From NCBI GenBank assembly GCA_947095585.1, contig OX352763.1:34211462-34275461 (forward strand): a DNA stretch of 64,000 nucleotides. Direction: 5' to 3'. Numbering within the stretch: position 1 is the stretch's first letter; each line of letters begins with the position of its first letter. The DNA is from Nephrocerus scutellatus. Taxonomy: Eukaryota; Arthropoda; Insecta; Diptera; Pipunculidae. The notes below the pieces were generated by a model. That model did not search any database, had not been told where the DNA came from, and saw nothing but the letters and a program-made list of their open reading frames with translations. Shown piece after piece: positions 22,870 through 34,964 of this stretch. Position numbers and translations under genes: made by a program.

Positions 22870-23076
22870 ATGACGATGATGTCAACTCCCACAGTGCACA
22901 GTGCATGGAAAAAATGTGTCATTTCTCTGAATACGAGTAGTCGTGGAGAAATAGTGCCACAAACATCATCAGCATCAACACAAACATCGCAAGCAGTACA
23001 ACATCCATTGGGTTGTGAGCATCATTTACGAGGCACCATAGCTTCACTTATGAATGATACTAAAAACGACTACTAA
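22870..23076 (+). CDS. Small open frame with coding-like composition, unidentified
   Basis: A 68-codon frame from ATG runs through a Ser/Thr/Gln-rich part (SSASTQTSQAVQHP) to HHLRGTIASLMNDTKNDY-stop. The residue mix is unlike the surrounding AT-driven frames, and a GAAATAAAAC poly(A)-like site follows at about 23172. No start-context or upstream exon evidence exists. It could be a last coding exon or part of a decayed element. Confidence 0.25.
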   Translation: MTMMSTPTVHSAWKKCVISLNTSSRGEIVPQTSSASTQTSQAVQHPLGCEHHLRGTIASLMNDTKNDY

Positions 23077-23079
23077 CTG

Positions 23080-24475
23080 TATACAGGAGGGGTTTAAACC
23101 TACATTACCCTTTGCTCTCAGGCCTGCGAGAACATTCGTTTGAGTGCACAAAATTGTTTTTGTGATTAAATAGAAATAAAACCCATCGAGCCTACAAATT
23201 CATCAGCAGGATATATACGAATTATATACGAGGATATATATAAATTCATTCATTTCCTGGTTCATATAGTGCATCATAAGGAGTCATCCTTTCAATTAGA
23301 AAATTTGCAATTCCGCATCTGAAATGTTTACTTTGCGATTGAGTCGTTGATTCGAGTTTAGATTTCCTGTAGGAATTTCAATTAAGAAAGACAGGATTAC
23401 TAGACACACACGACACGAATTTGAGAACTTTTTGAGCTTTTCTTTGCATGCATTAGAGGGTTTTTTCAAGATTCATCTATTACCGTGTGCCCATAAGAGT
23501 TCTCCTTGGTACTTTGTTAATTACGAAATGGGTTGGTGTATCACGAACACGATAAATATCGTACTCAGTGATGGAAATGCCAAAGTTTATGTAATGGTAG
23601 CATGCGACGTTGAAGCACTTAATTGTCAAATCAATCAGCGTAAATTGACCCAACGATTTTCCCTTCATTCACTGTATTTGGGTTTGCCCATCATTTTGAG
23701 CAAACACTTCCGACTCCAAAATCACGATAATATTGAAAGAAGCCATTTAGCTGGCTGGGGTTACCATGGCCAACAAACACTAATTGTTATTGATTGAGAA
23801 TAAACAAGTAGGTACACCCCATTCGAACTCTTTTTGTTTACATTTCTGACCAAACAGTTGGTTAAAAAATTATTAAAGCATTAAACTTACACTTGGGTGC
23901 AAAAAAATAGCACATTGATAAATTTTTAACAAAAGTTCAATCCAATGTTTATTCAATTTTCTTGAATGCAGATTCAAAGTCTATTTCAACATCTATCCAG
24001 TGGTATCTTTGTTGTACTTATACCTTGCCAACAAAGTGATTTTGTAAAATGCATACAGTTTCGGATTAACCTCTAAATTCAATAACAAAATTGTATATTA
24101 AATAACGAGTGAGGAGAGTGGCTCGGCTAGCGACTAGTGCTTCAAGCTTCTAACTCGCACGATGAGCACTTTTCTGCGAGTAAAGTACGATATGTTTCAC
24201 ACGACAAAAACCGGTTTTTCTGCTAAATGCAAAATTACTCTGGGAATGTGTGTTCGCTGTGACTGCAGTAAACAACAAAAGTATTCAATATGTTAACTCA
24301 CTAGTGTGTATAACGGCTACTTTCTTTTATTTATTTATTTAGTCTAAGATATAAACAGACTTAAAAAAAAAACTAACAAACTAAAGGCCTTTCAGGAGCA
24401 TACAAATCAAACAAGGATAAGATCTCATGGCAATCAATGGAGTCTGTAAATACGTCTCTAACAAAATTTAACAAG
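23080..24475. other. No gene recognised
   Basis: A 121-codon + frame at 23432-23797 overlaps a 62-codon minus frame. Neither contains a recognisable motif, though both have fairly even composition. Nothing else stands out. Confidence 0.4.
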
Positions 24476-24479
24476 CAAA

Positions 24480-26705
24480 TCTCTCTTTCTCTCTTGCGCA
24501 AGGCGAGCCAGATAAACTGTCTGTTGACACTGTCAAACGCCTTCGATGAATCGGTGACCTGAATTCAACGCACTGTTAAATAATGATCCGCAGGGGGTTG
24601 ATGTCGTCGAAACAGGAGGATCCAGTGTGGAAACTGGCTTGTTCAGCATCGAGTGTATCTTCCAGATGTTCCTTAATTCGCTGAAGTACTACTTTGGCTA
24701 TTACCTTTGCAACTGCAGGAAGAACGCAAATGCCTCTCCAGTTTTCGCACTCCATAAAACTACCTTTTTTAGGGAGCTAAACAATCATTCCCTTCTTCCA
24801 ATCGTCGGGAAACTTTCTGCCTCCCAAGCTTTCTCTACAAGAAGACATAAAAGCTCTGCTGATGTCGTTGAAGCGGCACGCAGAAGCTCTGCGGGTATAC
24901 CATCTAGTCATACCGAGTTGTTGTTCTTAAGTGCGTTGATCGCGGTAACGATCTCATCTTTACTGGGAGTTGAGGTGCGAATTCGGGAAATTGTTAATTC
25001 CGGCAGCTTTGTTTGATTTGGGTGCATATCGTTGGCGAATACACGGTTAAGGACCGTAGAAAAATGCTCCTTCTATCGCTTGAGCTGATCCTCATCTGAA
25101 ACGAGTACGGCACCATATAGGCCTTTCACCGGATGTTGGCTAGAGCGGTGACCACCTGTCAGCTCTTTGGTGATTCTGTAAACGGTTCTGCAATCGCACC
25201 TGCTCACTGCTTCCTCTGCTTCTGAGGCCAGGTTGTTAATATAATTACGTTTTTCACGTCTTACACCACGCTGCACTTCTCTCATTTTGCTTCGATACAG
25301 GGACTCTAGCTCGATACTCGCTGCTGCTGGGGTATCTACAATACGAGCTTTAAGTAGCTTACGTTCTTCAATCCGGCTCCAGGTATCTTCGGTAAGCCAC
25401 TTGCTTTGCCTTGCCTGGCTTCTACCAACAATACTTTCCGCTCCAGATGTGAAAACATTTTTCACAGCCTTCTAATGTTCTTCGATGGTTGATTGCTTCC
25501 ACTCCTTGCGATAAATTATCCCTTAATTGTTGGCGTACTGAGGGATCTTTAGCCGGTCGATGTTATACCTAGGCATTCGGATGATATTGCGGATTCTTTG
25601 AACTGATGCAGTACGTAACTGAACAGTAGCTACTATAAGGTGATGATCCCGTACCATACCCATGTCGGCTTTTCGTCTGTTTCGGACGTCTAAAAGACAG
25701 CTCCTAAAACGTCGGCTGATCGCCACATGGGCGATTTGGTTGGATGATGATTGTCTATCAGTTGACACCCAGCTGACTTTGTGGCAGGTCTTATGCTCAA
25801 ACATGGTGCCTCCTATGACAAGGTGGGTGGTGTTGCAGAAATCAACAAATCTTTCATCATTGTCATTTCGTTCGCCGAGGACGTGCTTCCCAATCGCGTG
25901 TTTGAGTCCTTCATTGTCGTTGCCTTCCTTGGCATTCAAGTCCCCCATCACGATGACGATATCTCCGTTCGGCGTTGCGTTGAATACAGCGCTTAGCTGA
26001 TTGTAGAAGTTGTCTTTTTCATCCTCAGTCGAAGGATTCGTTGGGGCGTAACACTGTATGATCGTGACTCGCCATACTCTAGTCCGAAATCTGGCCGATA
26101 AGATCCCATCACCATGTGGGTGCCAGGAAATTAGGCCTCTGCGTGCTGTTACAGCAGACCCACACCAGATTCACGGGGACTGCCGGAGGGTTTGCCGGAG
26201 TAGAGTAGCACAGTGTTACACGTTGGGGAATGGTACTCTCCCGCGTCCAACCATCTTACTTCACTCACTCCCAGTATGTCCAAATTATATCGAAGAAACT
26301 CACGTTCTAGTTGAAGAAATCTGGCATTTCGAGGTCCTTCGCTCGCTGAGTCAATGGTCAATGGAATGGTCCTCACATTCCAGAAACCAATCTTAGTCCG
26401 GGTACAACAGCCAAAAGTCGTCATTTTTCATTACTTCAGAATATGATCCTTACTTATCCGAGGCGTTGTGTCGGTTTCAATAGCGGAAATTTATCGGTAC
26501 CGCTTAGTGCTAACCCACGTTACCTAGACTAGAAGCGCTAGACCGTTCGCACTTGCAATTTTAGCCTACACATATAAGGATTTTTTACACATAGTTGCCC
26601 GGGGACCACCACTAGGAGGTAGAGCAAGCACGAACTTGATTGCTGCTCTTCTGGCTCATACCAAGTTTTGAGCAGTCAGTAGTTTCCCGATCAATCGCAA
26701 TGCAG
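24480..26705 (-). mobile_element. LINE-A copy, 5' end to mid RT, 3'-incomplete
   Basis: From right to left: a 5' leader (26430-26705) that recurs inverted at 44.7 kb, then an apurinic-type endonuclease start (KIGFWNVRT, ILGVSEVRW) at 26424-26149. The endonuclease continues through MMGDLNAKEGND and VSWVSTDRQSSSNQIAHVAI (25951-25523). Pre-RT sequence follows, with LTEDTWSRIEERKLLKARIV and EAVSRCDCRTVYRITKELTGG (25465-25073). RT entry (about 25020-24480) ends at a block matching FIDxxKAFDxVNRQ. It stops where the + copy at 21.2 kb continues, so the 3' third is missing here. Several frameshifts are present. Confidence 0.85.
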
Positions 26706-26709
26706 ATTC

Positions 26710-28200
26710 AAGTATACAACTCTTTAAATGATTCTCAAACTTTATTTCAGTTTCCCAACTTTTTCAGTAATTCTCCAACTTATTCCCACTGATTCTGAAA
26801 CCTTTAAAGACAAATTAAGAAATATTTTTGTTGTAAGTCAATTGAGATTAGATCAAATAACTTATTCGTATGTCGGGTTGCGCCCACACTCGTTCTCAAT
26901 AATGATAGATATTTTTGAAAAAAAAGTCTCATGAATTTAAAAGAGCTCCTCACAGTAACCCTTTAGTCAACGCTATATGACTTTGTTTGGCCGCCCACAA
27001 CTATGAGCCTACGAACTAATTACAATTCAGAATGGAAATCTAGTGCCAACAACCTCGCACCATAGAAAAAATCACATCATGGCAATCATCATCAATTGCA
27101 AGCAATTGTTTTTGGTCATTGAAGCGATATACAGCTTCATCGAAATTAAAAGTTTTCTCCAACTTTTGTATTATTTTTTATTTGCTTTTGCATTTTGGAA
27201 CGAGGTGGAGCCGTATATTGTTCTGATCATTGCATTTCCTATGAACTCTGTAAATTACTTTATGGTTTATTGTGTACTTTTTTACACACAACACATAAGG
27301 TATACGCGGTATGGGTAAAACCCAAACCCACAGACAAAACGGCGTTTATCACCACCACATGGTAGTTGTGAGTTTATAGAAAAGAAACCACAGGAGGGGA
27401 AGAAAAAGTTTTCTCAAACCAAAGACGCGTTAAGTTTTCCCGGTGATGGTTAGTGGGCTGAATTGACTTAGCAGCACTATAAAACTATCCTATGAAGAAA
27501 GTTCGTCTTTGGCATTAATACTGCAGTTTGTTTCAAACGGAAATATGTAACTAGTCAATGAATGGTAGGTTGAATGATGAAGCGAAAGTTGAAAAACCAC
27601 AACAGAACGCACAAAGGGAAAACCTTCGCGCTATCGAGTGTCTAGCTCGCTTCTCTGTGTAGTTCTTCTACGCTGCTGATTTATTTCGCATTGAAACACA
27701 CCGGTAAATGTGGGCTGTTGCAGAGGCTTGTGGGTTAAGCAAAAAGTGGAAACAAACATAATTGCCCACAAAGAACGTACAGGAAAAGGAAGTTCACTTA
27801 GTAACTAAGTTATTAATAATTCACATCACAGGTTTGATCTGTCTTCCAGTATGAAGCGGAATGAAACGGAAATTAATCAAATGCCTGTGATTTTCTTTGC
27901 TAAAAAGATTGGAGTGGAAAAGTGGTCATTTTACTTTGGTTCAAAAAAATGATGAATATTTCTGAGAAAACAAAAATTAAGGTCCTCCAAAGCCATGTTT
28001 AGTTTGCGTTTCAGGCAATTTGGAGCCCACAAAAAGCAAAGGATAAATGTCCATCGGGTCAGGCAAAACTCAAGAACGGAAAGTCCGTTTTCAAAAAATA
28101 TTTCGCTAAAATAATTTTTAGAACAATTAATTTCAGAACAAGGCAGATCAAGTTGATCAAGGATGGTCTTTAGCTATTATCAAGCACATAAACTTGATAA
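26710..28200. other. No gene recognised
   Basis: A 91-codon + frame at 27043-27318 is hydrophobic (many Phe, Leu, Ile, Tyr), which is expected from AT-rich DNA. No splice-flanked exon or known repeat was seen. Confidence 0.4.
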
Positions 28201-28204
28201 TAAT

Positions 28205-29045
28205 GGGTGATCAATTTAGAAGTATCGGATTTTAAATTGAAATACAACAACAGAAATTCAAATTGATCTATCTTTATTATTTTTGTTTAGAACCATTCAT
28301 GACTTTTTTTTTTGATTTTTTTGAAGATAATCCCTTTCAAATGTTGGCCTCAACTGCGGCGTAATTCGGCCATCCGTAAACACCAATTTTGAATGACTCG
28401 CTCGAGGACGTCGGTCGGTATCTCGCGAATAACTTGAGTAATGTAGGCTTCCAATGCCTCAATCATAGCTGGATTATCCGCAAAATATTTAGGCTTTACA
28501 TACCCCCACAAAAAAAAGTCCAAAGCTGTGACATCACACGATCTTGGTGGCCAATCCACCGTTCCGAAAAGAGAGATCAATTGCTCACCGAAACGAGAAC
28601 GCAGTAAATCCATTGTGTCACGGGCTGTATGGGATGTACTGCCGTCTTGTTGGAACCAAATGTCGTGGAGATCGCGGGGGTCAATTTCCGGCATCAAAAA
28701 GTCGTTTATCATGGCGCGATAGCGTTCGCCATTCACTGTTACATTGGCGCCAGCCTCGTCTTTGAAGAAATATGGGCCGATGATTCCTCCAGCCCATAGG
28801 CCGCACCAAACGGTAGTTTTCAATGGATGTAATGGAAGTTCGTGAATGGCTTCGGGTTGCTCTTCAGCCCAAATACGGCAATTTTGCTTATTGACGAAGC
28901 CATTAAGCCAAAAATGGGGCTCATCGTTGAGCACTGAGCCCGCGATGAACACTTTTCACAGAGCGTCGATTTTCGTAATACAATTGTACGATTTGTAAAC
29001 GTTGTTGAGGCGTTAGTCTTTCCATGATGAAATGTCAATGAATAC
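28205..29045 (-). pseudogene. Tc1/mariner-like transposase with internal deletion
   Basis: A 200-codon minus frame (28952-28350) carries the DDE part: HFWLNGFVNKQNCRIW, TVWCGLWAGGIIGPYFF, VNGERYRAMI, DIWFQQDGSTSHTA (second Asp) and NWPPRSCD-like DWPPRSCDVTALDFFLWGY (last Asp region). In another frame at 29030-28950 the protein N-terminus MERLTPQQRLQIVQLYYEN is present, but it runs straight into the catalytic part. The HTH-containing middle (roughly 100 codons) is deleted. The sequence GGGTGATCAATTTAGAAG at 28206 may be one terminus; no inverted partner was found. Confidence 0.85.
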
Positions 29046-29640
29046 TGAATAAAATTATGTATTTAGTTTGACAGTAGTCGCGCGAGTGATAAATGCATGC
29101 CAACACGATCAAATTCGATCCGCAGATACACCAATTTGTGGTACTCAGCAGTTTGCCGAAAGAACTTTTGCGATTGAATCTGCATTTGATAAACAATATC
29201 AAATTGGGGAGCCACAAAGACAAAGGCACAATCACAAAGTAAAGCGGCTCTCTGATGGCACATTCGTACTTCAGCAAATTCCTGCCGAATAAGCAGAAGT
29301 TCAGAATGTTGTGTAGGAGTCATAAAGATAAGATGCAGCCATGACCAAGGCATAAAGAAAACGAAGTGACAATAGAGTAGGAGAGTTTGTTTTTATCGTT
29401 GAGTAAGAAGGTCGACGTCGGTGCTCCATCTGAGTAGAATTTAATTAATTTGTTTGATTTGGTGTTCCATCTGAGTTTACTTATATTAATTACATAATTT
29501 TTGATTTATCAAAAATAATAAAGCCATTCATTGTTTCAAATAAATTTCAATCAAATAAATGTGAGTTTTATTTAAAAGGTATATTATACAAAATATTAGT
29601 AAAAGATATTTTTACTCGCGTGACATGTCAAGCACTTGAA
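29046..29640. other. No gene recognised
   Basis: Open frames on both strands between 29035 and 29353 overlap each other and have no recognised motif. The remainder is AT-rich with TTTGATTT/TTAATTA repeats. Confidence 0.4.
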
Positions 29641-29651
29641 CTTGTTGTACT

Positions 29652-30240
29652 TTAGAAAATTGAATACACGTCCCTTTTTATGGTGTTGAGTTCATAGTAC
29701 TGTAGAGACTCGCTTTCACTCTTTCTCCAGATAATGGTTCGGTACCTTCGATCATCTTCATGCATAAGTATTTGCAGGTACATTTTTTGTATTTCAGTGC
29801 AAAAGACAAGACAAGCTCGAAAGCGAGGTAAGAGGGAAAATAATTCACTCTGTACTGTTGGACTTGTGAGATCAAGTCCTGATGTTGTCTTCGACGATGC
29901 ATCAAACACGACTCGAAGCTTGGTAGTGTTGCTGTCGGCCTTAAAAATGCAATGGTGAATGATGTAATGTGGCGGTATAATGTCGCTGATATTGATATTG
30001 AGTCTTCAAATCCGGGTTTCGGGACCGTTAACCATTTGGTGTATATCGTTGTCGTTATAAATACAAATTCCACATGCTGCTGTCATGAGTTGTGTTTCGC
30101 CTACCCTTCCAGCCCCTTCCAGCCAATATCCAACCAAAGACGGTGTTTTGGAGAGTATGTAGGTCATGTTGTAGGCGTATCTGCCCAATGGAAAGCAATG
30201 GATGATAAAATTCGGCACCAAGTAGGATGTCAATTTTGTC
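29652..30240 (-). pseudogene. BEL/Pao LTR-retrotransposon pol fragment (protease end to RT start)
   Basis: In the minus direction, right to left, the frame near 30230-30060 gives a BEL/Pao-type segment: DILLGAEFYHPLLS, GQIRL and LQNTVFGWILAGRG. This is the C-terminal side of the protease and linker. After frameshifts and an apparent shortening, 29909-29670 gives FDASSKTTSGLDLTSPTVQ, then EIQKMYLQILMHEDDRRY and YYELNT, the start of the RT. The catalytic YxDD region, RNase H, integrase and LTRs are all absent. R element sequence abuts it on the right. Confidence 0.75.
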
Positions 30241-30484
30241 TGGTCGATACAAATTTTTTAAAAAAATCAACCCGATTTTCTTCAAATTGTATACACTTGT
30301 GTATCTCCGATGGACAAAACTTTTTGCAAAAATTTTGGAGTGATCAGGTCCTGAGACCCGAGTGGTGCCCATGAAATTTTCTTAAAAATTAGCCCGATTT
30401 TCTTCAAATTTTAAACACATAATATGTATCTCCTATTAGAGAATTTACATGAAAAATTGTTATTTTTATGGGTTGTTTTTTTTT
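30241..30484 (-). repeat. R element fragment (left-end part)
   Basis: Contains CCCGATTTTCTTCAAATT twice, GTGTATCTCCGATGGAC, GGAGTGATCAGGTCCTGAG and the terminal AGAGAATTTACATGAAAAA with ATGGGTTGTTTTTT. This is the end opposite to that of the 10.5-kb fragment, in reverse orientation to copies A and B. It abuts the BEL/Pao fragment. Confidence 0.75.
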
Positions 30485-30489
30485 TTAAG

Positions 30490-32380
30490 TTTGAAGGCAG
30501 TTAAAAGAATTACCTGAATTACCTGAATTACAAAAATATCGTTTTCCGTGACCCCTTTCAAGTGTCTTTCGTAAATTGAGAAATGAGCTGACAAAAGAGC
30601 GGACTTGTGTTTTTAGCCGCCCATTGTCCAGTTTCTAATCAATCGGCTATAATAGTCAGTTTATTGAATTCATAATTGGAGTTTCCGATGTAAAACAAAT
30701 GTCTCATATCACACCCGTATCAATGTGACTGACACATACTGACATAAGATATCTACTAGCGCCCTGGAAATAATGTAGCTGTGTGCAAATTAGTAAAAAT
30801 TTCACTCCGCATAAATTTCATGATCTGCATTGCTAATTGCAAATGTGCTATAAGTAGATGCAATGTAATAAAACCGTTATTCCGATGTTTCATTCATTAA
30901 TTCTCTGATTCTGTTTGTACGGACACACTAATAAAATTACGGGAAACGCAGTCGCCAACAAAAGGCAACAATTGAAAAAGTATGCCAATGTATTATTATG
31001 CAACGCACAATATTGTACATCGTCTAAGCTCTAAAGAAAGACATTCACCCACCTACCCACCCACATCGCAACAAGACAAGACAGAACAGACAGGGGACAG
31101 ACTTACTGATGACGGAACTCTGTCGGGTGAATCATTTGTTTTTCTTATAGTAAAGTGACAGTTCGCTTGCGGATACAGTCTATTATAGGTTACTACATAT
31201 TTACATTAACTACTTGTGCACTTCCACTCTAGAAAACGACGAAATGTATCACAACATCCGATGCGCTCCCAATTGAATTGCACAAATAACGTGGGTTTTC
31301 TAGATGCTTGCGAGTGAGCTGTAGGGCTCTTCGTTGTCGTACTATAAGTACCAATTGAGGATTGGCTTTAAATTGTCATGATTGTCTCCTTCTTGTAATG
31401 TATTAATAAAATTATTCACCCGGAAAGTTGTTGGTCAAAATAGTTTTTGGAAGACTAGAATATGCCGTGGGAGTGGTCTTATAATAAGCTTAATTTTGAG
31501 ATCAGTTGTTTCAACTTACGTTGGACGTTAGAATTTTATAGCTATAGTACTTGCAATTACCTATTGTACAATTTTTTGTATAATTTTATGGCAATGTTAC
31601 GCTTAAGGTAGCAGAAGACAAGAGCTCACCAACCGAGACACAGCGTCTGCAAAGGTACAAATAGTAGTGTCCCGTCGGACGAAAAATACATCCTGGCACG
31701 CTGAAAGGACTATTTTGATAACATTGAATTAAAATGCAGCAACCATAAAATGCGCTGCATACTAGAAAATATAGCACGTGGTGGTCGGTGGAGATTAGGG
31801 ATTAAGCCCCGCGCTTGCCTAGCTTTCGCCATTAAGCACACTCCTTATTTCTTATCTCAACAGGAAACCATATTTTTACCTCCCGAGTTGATCCAAGTAT
31901 CAGACTTATAATAACCAGACGATTAAGTAAGATACAGCGGACCCCTCGGGTCAGAAAATATAGCAGCATAGCAGACTAAAACATCTGCCTCGAGATGAAA
32001 TAAACCGTCTTCACTAACTGTTCCTTAAACTATGGCGAAAAAAAAAGATGGCTGAATAGACCCAAACAGACTACTGTCTAAAAAGGCGATGAAGCATTTG
32101 ATCAACAAAATGTTTGCTTAAATTATAGGTAACTATTGCGGCGAAAAGTCCTAAAGGTAAATACCAATGTTTTGTGTGAGTGTCTAAGTCCTTTGAGGTC
32201 CTTATAACCACCTTTCACACGACCTAGAAAGCTGAAATTTTGTGAGCATCCTCATGTCATGGACCAATTTTGACATCCCGCGTGTGACGCGTGTCATAAG
32301 TCGCTTGTGGCGCGTGTGATGCGTCAAAAAAAGTTGTTTTACATTCACTTGTTATTACCGGTATTCTGTCTGTATCTTCA
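30490..32380. other. No gene recognised
   Basis: No family match and no supported frame on either strand. A CCCACC-rich stretch lies at about 31050, and a purine-rich GACAAGACAGAAC-type run follows it. Confidence 0.45.
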
Positions 32381-32384
32381 TATA

Positions 32385-33240
32385 TTCCTTCGCTGACGAC
32401 AGTACTCTTAGTTTCTCTTATATGTTCGCAGGTTTACATCCCTTCTCTTTGGATCTGGAATTAGAAAAACAGCGTATGTTAAGGTCTGAACTTGACAGCA
32501 GAGTTAATTGGGGAGAACACAATAGAGTCGAATTTAACATTTCCATAACCCAATGCTGTCTTTTGTCCTTGAAGCCATTATCTATGAATGGCAGTTACAT
32601 CGATGAAACTGAAAAATTAGCAATTCTTCGTATGTGCGTCAACGACAAGCTTCATTGGAATGACCACATAATCAACGTCGCAAAAAATACCGCAAAGTGC
32701 CTTGGCTTACCAACACAGAGCATGAAATATTTTACTCCCCCTGATCTGGCTAGTATTTACAGGGCATTCATTCCCCACAAACTTTATTATAACTGTCATG
32801 TCTGGTCAGGTGCACCTGAAACCACCTTCTATCTGCTTGATAGAATACAAAACCGTGCAATAAAACTTATAGGTGACAAAAATATCGAAAGCACAATTGA
32901 TTCGCTTGAACATTGCAGGAATATCTCCGGGTAATATAGCCAGTTGCATTGCGCCACTCCATGTATTACACCGCAATACTCGAGGCGCTTTAAATGTTCA
33001 TCAGTTTACCCTTAAGCCCATCTTCGGACGTACTGTTAAGTTTATAGGCTCTTTCTTTAGTCGTACAACACGAATGTTTAATGCTTTACCAAGCTCTGTA
33101 TTGCCGCATCACTAAGACCCACAGGCATTCAAAATGCATGCACATCGACATCTCCTTTTTCTTTCCTCGATACCTTAGTGCCCACGCTGTGCTTAACATC
33201 GTAAGAGTTTAAGCCCCTTAATCGTGTGCCAATGAAAATA
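32385..33240 (+). mobile_element. LINE-C 3' fragment (CR1/Jockey-like), 5'-truncated
   Basis: It begins inside the RT catalytic block, at CGCTGACGACAGTACTCTT (ADDST). It continues with NNRVEF-like HNRVEFNISITQCCLLS, LRMCVNDKLHWNDHII, DLASIYRAFIPHKLYYN and LLDRIQNRAIKLIG, matching 50160-51050 block for block. The 3' end runs to TTAAGCCCCTTAATCGTGTG. A frameshift near 32925 splits the frame. Confidence 0.85.
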
Positions 33241-33299
33241 CTTCCTTCACACGAAAACCTGTTACATGCGATATTTCTGAGCCTAAATTGCATACAATT

Positions 33300-33660
33300 T
33301 TTTTCGAAGTGAAACTTTTTTACCAAGCCATTTCACAAGCGATTCGTATGCAAATCGGAATGTAGGACTAATATGCGACTATAAGATTTGTTCCTATGGA
33401 AATTCTGGGATCTGGCCAATAGGGTCTGGAGTTTTGGGAACCAAGCCATTTCTCAAGCGATTCGTATGAAGCTCGGAATGTAGGACTAATATGCGATTAT
33501 AAGATTTGTTCCTATGGAAATTCTGGGATCTGGCCAATAGGTTCTGGAATTCTGGAAACCAAGCCATTACTCAAGTGATTCGTATGAAACTTTGAATGTA
33601 GAACTAATATGCGACTATAAGACTTGTTCCACATTGTCAAAAAGGTTTCACTTCAACCGC
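33300..33660. repeat. Element with inverted ends and internal 118-bp tandem repeats
   Basis: Three units starting ACCAAGCCATT lie at 33322, 33440 and 33558, exactly 118 bp apart; the last is partial. They share TCGTATG, GGAATGTAGGACTAATATGC, CTATGGAAATTCTGGGATCT and GGCCAATAGG. The array is bracketed by inverted sequences: TCGAAGTGAAACTTTTTT at about 33304 and AAAAAGGTTTCACTTCAA at 33639. Related units occur at 40.2/40.6, 63.0-63.4 and 63.8-63.9 kb. Confidence 0.8.
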
Positions 33661-34960
33661 GCGTAGCCATTTTTCACGTCTTTTCAAAATTTATTGCAAC
33701 AAAGATGAGAAAGGGATTGTGTGCCTAAAAGAATGAATATATGGGCAAATGAAAACATTTTTATCATCACCGCACATCTCTTAACATTTCCTTAATTTTC
33801 ATTTATTTTGAAAAAGTGTTGCACGCACCCCAAATATTGGATATTGAGTAAAAAACCAGAACAAAAAACAACCCGAAACCAAAACCAATTCATTCGGTTG
33901 GAATAAACGGCATAGTAACACCTCCATTGTTTACAAACTGGAATTTAATATAAGACTTTAGGGTTAGTTGCCAGGTTGGAAATCCAACCGTTGTTATTTC
34001 CTTCTTTTTGTTTTTGTTTCTAACAATCACCCTTTGCACCTTTACCCTTGGCGACACACTCTGACAGCCATTATTACAGCTGGATTGGCCATTAACATAA
34101 CCCCACTCTGAGCACGTCTGAGTTATTTATCATCTGGTTAATTGGATTAGTCTGCCGCGTCTGGTGGTATGTCGTCGTCCATAGACGTTCGTATACCACA
34201 GGGGGGTTTTTGGGTCACTAGAAACACTCTCTATTAACTTCTAACGTATATGACGATACGGGTGAATATATTGCACTCACCAGCAAAGCTTACTGATGAA
34301 CTGGGAACTTCCGCTTACCGCTGTATGCAACTACATCGTCATCAACGAGTCAACAATAATTTACGACGACAGGTTGATGATGTTGGAAAAGTTGACTGAA
34401 CCCGCGGTCGTGGTACCGGAAATAACCAATGCGACATCAGAGCTCATTCTGCAATGTTAATTAACTGCACAGACTTGTTGGCTAATTCGTTGGGAAATGA
34501 TTTGAATTGGGAGAAGTTAGTTAGAAGTATATTTTTTTCAGATAAGATATTTTTTTTTAATTTTCTTTTTTCTTAGCGACAATATCAAGGTTGCTCGTCA
34601 ACAGATCACTTGATTGTTTATATTTAGTACTTCTGATGAAGGTTAAAACTGTTTTAATGAAGAAATTTTCAATTATATTTCCAGACGATTGAGTCGTGCA
34701 TACGATTTATTAATTTTAATTGATGACAGTTTGGTTTTTTATTCAATTAACCTCGGACGGAGGCAATCAATGATATCATTTGTCATTTGCGATGGAAAAC
34801 AATGATGACACGAGATGCATGATTAACATTTTGAACTTGCGGCGGGTGCACTTTTATTTTTGATGTTGCGCTTCATTTATTTGTCATTTAATAAAATCAG
34901 TTTTTCAACGTCAATTTTAAAAACAATTCCCAAATCATGTTGTTAATTTTAAATTGGACA
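33661..34960. other. No gene recognised
   Basis: AT-rich DNA with no supported frame on either strand and no match to the repeat families of the window. Confidence 0.45.
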
Positions 34961-34964
34961 AAAC

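Noticed and set aside
27043..27318. Possible membrane protein of 91 codons
   Set aside because: Hydrophobic content follows from T-rich codons. There is no start context, splice sites or motif.
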